Under the pieces are notes generated by a model. It did not search any database. It was not told the origin of the DNA and saw only the letters and a list, made by a program, of their open reading frames with translations. Below are positions 56,765-64,000 of a DNA stretch of 64,000 nt, piece after piece. Source of the stretch: Hesseltinella vesiculosa (Eukaryota; Mucoromycota; Mucoromycetes; Mucorales; Cunninghamellaceae). Positions within the stretch are counted from its first letter, which is position 1, and each line of letters begins with the position of its first letter. A program made the position numbers and the translations under genes. The DNA lies in assembly GCA_002104935.1 (NCBI GenBank), contig MCGT01000001.1, positions 885,001 to 949,000 of the forward strand, given 5' to 3'.

Positions 56765-57829
56765 ATGCCCGTTATTTCTCGAAATCAAGCGATTTGCATT
56801 TTTTACAGTGAACAGTTCGCCAAGGAAACAGTCGAAAATCTGTCAGAAAAATTGGAATCATATGGCGATTTGGATATATGCTTTACCAATGACCCATGGA
56901 AGCCTTTGTTGCAAACCAAAACAAAGATCAATGGTAACCCTTCCTATTACCAGCGGTACCCCGATATGGAGCCAGAGCCAAGTAACTCTGTGGACAACGT
57001 GATGCTCAACAATTACAGACAAGTCACTGACTACATGAATCGCGTTTATCGTCCCTTTGTGCCGCCTGCTTGCGAACTATTCGACGAAAAACCAATGTCT
57101 TTGAAAGAAGTTTACCATGAGATGCTCCTGGTCACCAATTTTTTTGACGACAAGTCGGCACAATCATTTGCATCCTGGTGTGGTTTGTCGAAGTTGGACT
57201 TTATGAAAGCCTCTATTCAACGGAAATTCCAAAAGAATGCGCAAGGGAAGACGCGATACCGAGTGCTCTGGGTTCTCAAGGAAAATCATCGCAAAGATAT
57301 TGTTAAGCAAGTTGTCAGTGTTAAGGAGAAACACAAAGCATCCATTGAAGATCTGAAGAATGACGGATATCAAGTTGTCGGCTATGTAAGAAAATCACGA
57401 GGTGATGAAGACGAAGGCACGAGACTGCGGCTCCTGGACTCAATGATCGATCGACTGGTCACCGACTCATCTGTGGACATGGTGTATGCTTCGTATTCTT
57501 GTGCGTCCAATGAACCTTTTGCTAATCGAGACCATTCCCACACGATACGAGTGCCACGGACTGCAGGCAATACTCAAGATCTGCTACAGTTCATTGCGAC
57601 AAGTACAAAACCAGTGGCCATTGCGGTAATCGATTTCGCTGGCTTATCGACAAACACCACTGACATCACCGCCTTGATCAATGACCATGAATGCATCCAA
57701 GCGATTGTTGTCGACAATTTGGAATCTTGCAACAGCGCAATGATTTTCACCCGAGAAGAACTTCTAGATCCCAACACGATCCAGCTCTTTGCATCTCGTC
57801 GGGCCCCAATTCAACGGTCGAAGCGATGA
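56765..57829 (+). CDS. Recombinase-like protein of a family associated with Mucorales
   Basis: Single-exon gene, 354 aa, function unknown. The N-terminal ~60 residues form a unit shared with the adjacent fragment (CIFYSEQF ... CFTNDPWKPLL). A middle region (CGLSKLDFMKASIQRKF) looks helical. The C-terminal domain reads GYVRKSRGDEDEGTRLRLLDSM, ASYSCASNEPF, KPVAIAVIDFAGLSTN and IVVDNLESC. The Y-V-R-K-S followed by R-x3-L resembles the catalytic N-terminus of serine recombinases (YxRxS). That S would be the nucleophile and the later RD/DFAGLS the fold core; this is inference. I recall the family as dispersed in Mucorales, which would fit a mobile-element origin. The flanks are transposon-rich. 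Confidence 0.7.
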   Translation: MPVISRNQAICIFYSEQFAKETVENLSEKLESYGDLDICFTNDPWKPLLQTKTKINGNPSYYQRYPDMEPEPSNSVDNVMLNNYRQVTDYMNRVYRPFVPPACELFDEKPMSLKEVYHEMLLVTNFFDDKSAQSFASWCGLSKLDFMKASIQRKFQKNAQGKTRYRVLWVLKENHRKDIVKQVVSVKEKHKASIEDLKNDGYQVVGYVRKSRGDEDEGTRLRLLDSMIDRLVTDSSVDMVYASYSCASNEPFANRDHSHTIRVPRTAGNTQDLLQFIATSTKPVAIAVIDFAGLSTNTTDITALINDHECIQAIVVDNLESCNSAMIFTREELLDPNTIQLFASRRAPIQRSKR

Positions 57830-58037
57830 ATTGAGTTTATCCCTCCCTATATCCTTCTCGTTTTATGCGTCAATACCATCTTCCTTCCCCATCCTTGCAC
57901 GTCTTTTCCTGAATAAATGACTGATTGAAATTGATCACGAAGATACAATGGAGTATGGAGGATATTAAGCCATGGTGCTAAGTGGCTCTGGAAAGATATT
58001 TTCGGCACGCAGTCCAAGCAAAGAGAAACCATGTGCT
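57830..58037. other. Short gap before transposon copy B, no gene seen
   Basis: 208 bp of 3' flank of the recombinase-like gene; a polyadenylation-like gaataaatg is at about 57911. Confidence 0.5.
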
Positions 58038-59682
58038 TTGTTTGTTTGTTTCTCTCAGTGAAAATAAAAAGTAACTGTTGCTTGTCTGTTGCTGCTTACC
58101 TGATTTTCATCGATGCACATTGACTTTTTGTTCCTGGTGGCCATTTACATGGGTTCCCTATTTCGACATTTATCCCAGCACTTGTAAGAATGCGAAACGA
58201 AACCTTTGACGTGACTTTTCTCGACACTTTTGCAGGCTTCGTTTATTCTTTTTGATAAAGTATCTTCCTGCAAAAACCTATGGCGCTTCACCTTACTCTT
58301 TGCTACTGCCCAGAACTGTTCTATCGGGTTCAGCTCAGGAGAGTATGAAGGAAGATACACACATTTATATCCTCGATATTCAATATACTTCCTTATGTTT
58401 TCGTGCGTGTGAATGGGTGCATTATCCATGACTATGTAGTGGCCTTTCATATGCGGATGCTTGTCCATTTCATCGAGAGTCATTTTCAAGAAACTGATGT
58501 AATGACCGGTTACAGTTCCTGAGCTAATATATCCATCAGTCTTCCGTTTCTTGGCAGGTCTTGGTTTTTTCACGCCAACTGCAATCAAACCTGCGGCAGA
58601 GATAGCACCCAGTATAGACGTTGTGTTTGCTCTTGTAGTAGGCCTGGTAACGATAGCACGAGTGCCTTTTTTAGACCAGGCTCTTGAGCGTTTCATATTG
58701 ATGTCAAAAGCAGACTCGTCAAGAAACACGCAATTCGCTAGGAAGTTCATGTCTGTTTTTTCCCATTTACGAACCCAATCATACCGCTCCTCAATCTTTG
58801 CTGGACTGTTTCTTTCGATAGAATGGAAATCTGCTTTTTTCAACGAAAGGTTGCATTCACGTCTCATGAAATTATAAACCGTGCTACGTGAAACCTTGAG
58901 ATCAATGAATTGTTTCAACAGATGCTCGGTCACTTCAACTACAGTCGCAGAGGGATTAGCATCAATGAAGTTGACAAGAGTCGCTTTATGCTCCTCGGTC
59001 AAGATACACTTGCGTCCTACTTTTTCACAACTCTCAAAAATACTATCAGGGCATATGGCATACTGCTTGGCCCATCTCTGAGCAGTTCGAACATGAATGC
59101 CCAACTGTAACGCTGCAGCTGATGCACTCATGCACTTTTCAATCTTCAGATCGAAAAACCTGGCTTTATCCTGGACAGTATAGCGAACATAATCCCGTTT
59201 TATGTTTGCTTCCTTCATGCGAGTGTCTTCTTCTTTTGACTTTTCTACCTGCGTCGGATAAGTCTGAGCAGATTCACTAGAAGCTGCATGTTTCAAGTAT
59301 TCAGAATGAGTAGCAATCGCCTCAACTATAAATTCATTCTGATCAACGATGTAGTCCATGGGTTCAGGACCGCCATTCTCATCAACTACATTTCCACACC
59401 CATCTTCATATAAAAATATTGTACTCATGTTGTCAAGGTTGAAAAAGAAAAAAAAAACACCTGAAAAGGCCTGCCTGCGATTTATATTTTTTCGAGTGCC
59501 AAGAAACGACACGATTTCTAAGCAGGCGACATGGTTTCTAAAAATACGACTTCCATTTCTGAAAACGCGCAATTGATTCTGATTGGCCTGCGACTTCAAT
59601 TTCAATTGACCAACGACATCGATTTTGATTGGCCTGCGACATCATTTCTGATTGGCTGCGACATTGATTGTCGGATTCACTG
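58038..59682 (-). mobile_element. Full-length Tc1/mariner-type element, copy B (inverted)
   Basis: Reverse-complement copy of 52918-54563. The outer 5' end (cagtgaatcc in its own sense) lies at 59682 next to TA 59683-59684. The other end (cagtg at 58057-58061) is followed by the same ~19 bp (agagaaacaaacaaacaaa) found outside copy A. Confidence 0.87.
58145..59428 (-). CDS. Tc1/mariner (DD34E) transposase, copy B
   Basis: 427 aa from the first ATG, identical in protein sequence to copy A. It has an intact helix-turn-helix and the D, D and E blocks (FLDESAFD, VMDNAPIH, YSPELNPIEQFW). Transcription would run away from MON1, whose start codon lies just beyond the element's 5' end. Confidence 0.93.
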   Translation of the reverse strand: MSTIFLYEDGCGNVVDENGGPEPMDYIVDQNEFIVEAIATHSEYLKHAASSESAQTYPTQVEKSKEEDTRMKEANIKRDYVRYTVQDKARFFDLKIEKCMSASAAALQLGIHVRTAQRWAKQYAICPDSIFESCEKVGRKCILTEEHKATLVNFIDANPSATVVEVTEHLLKQFIDLKVSRSTVYNFMRRECNLSLKKADFHSIERNSPAKIEERYDWVRKWEKTDMNFLANCVFLDESAFDINMKRSRAWSKKGTRAIVTRPTTRANTTSILGAISAAGLIAVGVKKPRPAKKRKTDGYISSGTVTGHYISFLKMTLDEMDKHPHMKGHYIVMDNAPIHTHENIRKYIEYRGYKCVYLPSYSPELNPIEQFWAVAKSKVKRHRFLQEDTLSKRINEACKSVEKSHVKGFVSHSYKCWDKCRNREPM

Positions 59683-59720
59683 TATTTCGGGCTCTCTCTT
59701 TTTTTTTCATTCATTGTTGC

Positions 59721-61725
59721 ATGGACGCTGTTAATCAACCTACTCCTTCTACATCACAACAATCTTATATCTCTACTGCTTCTTCCACTTGCAGCAATGA
59801 GATAAAATCCGGACGTAAAATAAGTCGCAAGGTCTCTAGAAGCTCAGTCTCTGATGCATCTGGTAAACACATCTTGGCATTGTTAGAACTCGTTTTAATT
59901 TTCTTACCCATCTTTTAGATACTCACTTGACGTCTTGGGCTCGGCACAAAAAGCACTTTGTTATTCTCAGCAGTGCCGGGAAGCCTATTTGGTCACGGTA
60001 AGAAACTGTGTACAAACGGGGGGGGGTTGTCTTCTCATCCCTCTTTTATGCATGCCGCCTCGCTAGTTATGGCGACGAATCAAAGCTATCTTCCTTTACT
60101 GGAGTCATTCAAGCGATTATCTCTTTTTTTCAAGATAGCAATGATGCCATCAAGTAAGCTGAGATGTGGGCTGTCGAAAAAATAATATGTTCTTTCGACT
60201 TACCTTTGCCATCTTCACTTGATCAGAACTATCAATGCAGGTAGCCACAAGTTCGTCTTCTTGCTGAAAGAACCGTTGTATTATGTGGCCATTTCCAGCA
60301 CGCACGAATCTGATGTTCAAGTAAGTGACTGACTGATCTGTGCTACATAAAAAAAAGGAGCATTGCCCTTATCTCATATCCACATCCCTGTAGTTGAAGG
60401 ACCAACTCGCGTATCTCCACAACCAGATCATCAGTGTGCTAACCAGTGCGCAGCTAACGAAGATATTTAAACAGCGAGTCAACTTTGATTTACGGCAGCT
60501 CTTGGGAGGGACAGAAGTGTTCCTGGACAGCCTGGCCACCTCGTTTCAAAAAGACCACAGCTTCATGTTTGGTGCATTGGAAGTTCTGCGGCTCAGCCGG
60601 CCCATGCGCGACCAAATCGGACGACTGCTTGCCAAAGGCAAGACCAACGACCTTCTCTATGCCATGATCATCGCTCGGGACAAACTCGTTACACTATTGC
60701 GGCCGAGGAAACACAGCTTGCACCCCTCTGGTAAAATACGACACATCAGAAAACAGTAAATGTCCATCTCCCTCACTCTCCAATTTTAGATCTGCACATC
60801 CTCTTCAACATGCTGACTGGCTCCACGACCTTTCACACGGCCGAATCCTGGACGCCTCTGTGTTTGCCGAAATTTAACGCCTCTGGATTCCTCCACGCAT
60901 ACATTTGCTACATAGAGAAGGATATCTCGGTGGTTATGCTCAGCACATCTAAAGACAACTTTTATCAGCTCAGCGAAAGAAAAATCAAGCTTGTCCAGGT
61001 AGGCATGATTCGACGTATGGCAACGCACCTTTTCTCACCATTTCATTTTTGTACTTGTCATTGTTTAGGATCTAGATAAAGAGCAACTACTAGAAAAACT
61101 TCAGCAGGCTGCCATCAAGTCTTACACGATGGGTAAACCGCAGACGACAGCGGGTAATGACGGACTAGCGCTTACCCTGCTTTTTTTTTTATCTCACTTA
61201 GCGGACACCGGTATCCCTAATATTTGCCACTTCATGTACAAATCAAAGGCACATATCCAATTCACATGCCCTGATTACACCGGTCCCTATGCCGATGATA
61301 CCAATCGCAAAAGGTAAAAAAAAAAAAAATCCAGAGAACAATCCCATTCAAGCGCCTTTTTTTTTTTTTTTTTTTTAACGTAGACTTCACCGATTATACC
61401 AATTTGTGTACGATAGAATGCATACGCGATCCAGACCATTGAAGCTGTATTATCATCGCGATCAAAATGAAGTTATCCTTGGATGGGTAAGTGTGAAAGG
61501 AGCAATGAATTGCCGGGCGGGAAGTGCACAACGCACTGGAAAGACCGTTGATCTGATTATTTTTGTACGCCTCTTCTACGCTAGATTATGTCCTCATTTG
61601 AACTGTACACTGTGTTTTCCCATGACACAAGCAAGCCCTCGATGATTACCCATTCGAACCAACTGCTTCGCTGGATCAAGAAGCAAGAAGATAATTTATT
61701 CATCCTCAACTCACCCGTATTTTAA
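59721..61725 (+). CDS. MON1: Vacuolar fusion protein MON1
   Basis: With Ccz1, Mon1 is the guanine-nucleotide exchange factor for Rab7/Ypt7 on late endosomes and autophagosomes. Exons 59721-59862, 59919-59997, 60067-60153, 60227-60320, 60394-60730, 60790-60998, 61069-61132, 61202-61313, 61384-61486 and 61585-61725 join in frame to 455 aa. Family blocks in order are KHFVILSSAGKPIWSRYGDE, KLSSFTGVIQAIISFFQDS, NAGSHKFVFLLKEPLYYVAIS, FDLRQLLGGTEVFLDSL, DKLVTLLRPRKHSLHPSDLH and AESWTPLCLPKFNASGFLHAYI, with a C-terminal LRWIKKQEDNLFIL. The protein is shorter than yeast Mon1 because the acidic N-terminal region is brief (~50 aa). The first ATG lies 38 bp from a transposon end, so the native 5' UTR or promoter may be displaced. 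Confidence 0.94.
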
Positions 61726-62046
61726 CCTAACATTAAAATTCGATTCCCCGTGCCAATGAGCTAAATAAGCTGGTGATCCCCTTTTTTTACATGGTACTGG
61801 TGATACGTGATGAGACTGTTGTTGACACAGGACCACCATAATTGAATTCTTTGATGAAAGAATGAAAGAAATGCTCAACAGAACTTTCCAGTGGTTAGGG
61901 TAAACGCTTGGAGCGATTCTTTTCCTTGGAAGGAAGAGCATAACCGAATAGGATGAGCTCACATTGGAAACCGCCCCCCCTTTTTTCTTTATTTATTTTG
62001 AACAAGTACAAAGTTCGTCAACGACCAAGATGGGTGAGAGATATGA
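61726..62046. other. Convergent gap between MON1 and SBDS
   Basis: 321 bp holding the 3' ends of both genes. A C-run/T-run (ccccccccttttttc) lies at 61973-61987. No gene is seen. Confidence 0.5.
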
Positions 62047-63167
62047 TTAAAACTGTTCGTCGCCTTCTTCTTTTTCACGCAGGTTCATGATTTCCAGCTT
62101 GCCCTTGCCTTTGGTGTCCTTTTGCAGCAAGTCATTGATTTCTCGGTACTTTCCTGGATCCACGAGAGCAATCTGAGACAAAGAAGAAAATAAGAAAGTG
62201 CGCGTTGGAGTTTAACACAAGAGGTCACTTACCACTTCGTACTCAGCAGCTTCAAAGTCTTCTTCTTCCACAGAGGTCATTAATGGGATGATCTTTTCCT
62301 TGAGCAGCTTTTTCGACTCTTTGCCTTCGACCATCGTGACTCGCACTCGCATCTGGGCTCGTTGGATAGGCAGCACCTGTTTTTCCTGCAACTGCTTGAT
62401 CACATCCAAAGCCTGAAAAAAAGAAAAGAAAGGTCCGTTAGCAAGACTGACCAGTGTGCTTCATTTGTACCTGTGATTTGGAGCTGCGTTTGGGGTTGAC
62501 GCTGAGATGTAAGTCTTGCATAGCCTTTTCGATCATGGTGACGGTGTAGGGGCGTTTGGTCTGAGGATTCACACAGTTGTCGGTCACAATATTAGCAATA
62601 TCCTTCCACATGGATTCCAGCTGGTTGCTTCGTTCTTTTTCAGCCACCTGCAATTCACCTTTTTTGAGAATCTACCGTCCAGATGGCTCGATGAGAACGC
62701 TGGCTTACCGCAGTCGACTGGGTCCTATTTCCTTACCTCTTGAATCACCTTGTCAGTATCATCGGTTTTGAAGCATTTTTTCAAATCGTCTTTGCTGGCA
62801 ACCTGGCCCTTGGAGACATTTAAAAAGACACTGTGGATTTGAAGCACTTCATCGAGATCGGTTTCGCTAGAAAAAAAAAAAAAAAGGACAGAGAGTTTTA
62901 GATGTCTATTGATTTGATCCATTGATATCAATCCATTTACACATTGCTTCGCCATTCCATCACCTTGTTTTTGTAGCAAGCCAGTTCAAATCGCTTGCCG
63001 CCTTTTCGTAATCGGACCACGGACACGTTGGTCAATCTACAAACAAAACCGGCCCGAAATGAATAAAAGCGATTCATAAGAGATTGACATGATCATCACT
63101 CTACGGGTGGAAAATCATGGAAAGCAAACACTCACTTGATCTGTGACATGGGTTGTTGGATAGGCAT
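62047..63167 (-). CDS. SDO1: Ribosome maturation protein SBDS/Sdo1
   Basis: Works with the GTPase Efl1 to release Tif6/eIF6 from pre-60S subunits. Exons 63167-63136, 63036-62941, 62866-62737, 62671-62471, 62412-62233 and 62172-62047 join in frame to 254 aa, the normal size (human 250). The order of blocks is [103 protein letters not shown] and [23 protein letters not shown]. This matches all three SBDS domains. It is divergent from the downstream cyclotransferase gene across 174 bp, which implies a shared promoter. Confidence 0.97.
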
Positions 63168-63341
63168 TATGGTAAGAGGTATGAACTAAAGAACAGAAGA
63201 GAAAAAGGAAAATGGCCCAGCCTGTGCAGCTTTTTTTTTTTTTTTAAAACACTCCCGCATTTTTTTTTTTTTTCATTTTTTGACGCTGACCAACCCTTGT
63301 CTCCCTATTTTCTTTTTTTCTTCTTGTTTTCTTCACTATTG
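63168..63341. promoter_or_regulatory. Compact bidirectional promoter, SDO1 / QPCT
   Basis: 174 bp between divergent start codons, with T runs at 63231-63245 and 63260-63272 and pyrimidine-rich sequence up to the plus-strand ATG. Confidence 0.55.
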
Positions 63342-64000
63342 ATGCAATTGACAAGCTTTATCCCCAAGCAAATGTATTCCCTTGTCTTGTCACTTTTAGC
63401 ATTTATTACTTATATCCAAGCGTATCGGCCTCTGTCGAATGACTCGTTGAAAAAGGTGTGGCAGGTTGGTCAGCCGGAAGCTTTGTCGGTGGACCATGGC
63501 GCCTGGCTTCATCCGTTATTGATTGAACGTGTGTCTGGATCCCCAGGAAACATCATTGTACGAGACACAATCATTAACCATTTCAAGAAGATGAATTGGA
63601 CGATTGAACTGGACACATTCACCGCGGAAACGCCTTTGGGTGACAAGGAATTCACCAACATCATCGTCACCAAGGAGCCTCAGGCGCAACGACGCCTTGT
63701 GCTGGCAGCCCACTTTGACTCGATGAACAGCGACTTTCCATTTATTGGAGCAACCGACTCGGCCGTGCCTTGTGCCGTCCTCATGTCCTTGGGCGCGACC
63801 CTGAATGACCATTTGCCAATGCAGTCGGATTGGTCCGGCGGCCGGCGCAAGACCAAGCTGCCTGAACAGCAAACCACACTGCAGCTCATGTTTTTCGACG
63901 GTGAAGAAGCCTTTGTCTCTTGGACCCACAATGACTCGATTTATGGCGCCAGGCACCTGGCCGAGACTTGGGAAAAGACTCCACTGCCACACTACCCCCC
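63342..64000 (+). CDS. Glutaminyl-peptide cyclotransferase (M28-type), partial
   Basis: Forms N-terminal pyroglutamate on secretory proteins. The open frame from ATG 63342 runs to the window edge (219 codons, 3' end missing). The N-terminus has a hydrophobic stretch (MYSLVLSLLAFITYIQA), a signal peptide or anchor, placing it in the secretory pathway. Zinc-site blocks of the M28/glutaminyl cyclase family are present: VLAAHFDS followed by FIGATDSAVPCAVLM (metal-binding D), and LQLMFFDGEEAF (catalytic E and metal-binding E). The W in FVSWTHNDSIYGARHLAE is also typical of glutaminyl cyclases. The remaining zinc histidine lies outside the window. Confidence 0.9.
   Translation, partial: MQLTSFIPKQMYSLVLSLLAFITYIQAYRPLSNDSLKKVWQVGQPEALSVDHGAWLHPLLIERVSGSPGNIIVRDTIINHFKKMNWTIELDTFTAETPLGDKEFTNIIVTKEPQAQRRLVLAAHFDSMNSDFPFIGATDSAVPCAVLMSLGATLNDHLPMQSDWSGGRRKTKLPEQQTTLQLMFFDGEEAFVSWTHNDSIYGARHLAETWEKTPLPHYP

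Overview
The window looks like nuclear DNA from an early-diverging filamentous fungus, most probably Mucoromycota (Mucorales). The evidence is short introns (about 55-105 nt) with GTAAG-type donors in almost every gene, long A/T homopolymers in introns and promoters, and two protein families I associate from memory with Mucorales genomes. It also carries a full Fanconi FANCI gene and a bacterial-type Mg2+ P-type ATPase gene, which are uncommon in Dikarya. The species cannot be fixed from sequence alone.

Layout. 1-1.6 kb: tandem ~290-bp repeat of unknown nature. 1.8-4 kb: gene of an uncharacterised family with apparent frameshifts. 4-5.2 kb: no gene, a candidate 514-bp inverted-repeat element. 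5.2-7.2 kb: PEX5 (minus). 7.6-28.4 kb: one giant gene (plus), about 27 exons and roughly 6,350 codons, most of it exon-by-exon tandem copies of a pentapeptide (VDMPN/K) array capped by a glycine-zipper segment. 28.8-31 kb: an inverted repeat leading into a broken pogo/Tigger transposase. 31.1-33.5 kb: glycyl-tRNA synthetase (minus). 34-34.7 kb: LINE 3' relic. 34.8-38 kb: MgtA-like Mg2+-ATPase (minus). 39-40.9 kb: two-RRM protein (minus). 41.8-43.2 kb: chorismate synthase (plus). 43.6-49.1 kb: FANCI (minus). 49.8-54.6 kb: five head-to-tail Tc1-type elements, four internally deleted and one with a full transposase. 54.6-56.1 kb: 11-bp minisatellite arrays and a possible solo LTR. 56.4-57.8 kb: recombinase-like family gene with a truncated divergent paralogue. 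58-59.7 kb: inverted second copy of the full Tc1-type element, ending 38 bp before the MON1 start codon. 59.7-61.7 kb: MON1 (plus). 62-63.2 kb: SBDS/SDO1 (minus). 63.3 kb to the end: glutaminyl-peptide cyclotransferase (plus, cut by the window edge).

The housekeeping genes are functionally unrelated: peroxisome import, translation, Mg2+ uptake, RNA binding, shikimate pathway, crosslink repair, endolysosomal fusion and ribosome maturation. They sit as compact islands between transposon-rich stretches. The main discovery is the giant repeat gene. Its array units are symmetric phase-1 exons split by near-identical 69-nt introns. A 4,173-bp five-exon block is present twice, and nearly all single-base frameshifts are confined to a stretch about one block long. 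That pattern points either to a very recent duplication or to an unpolished or false assembly expansion.
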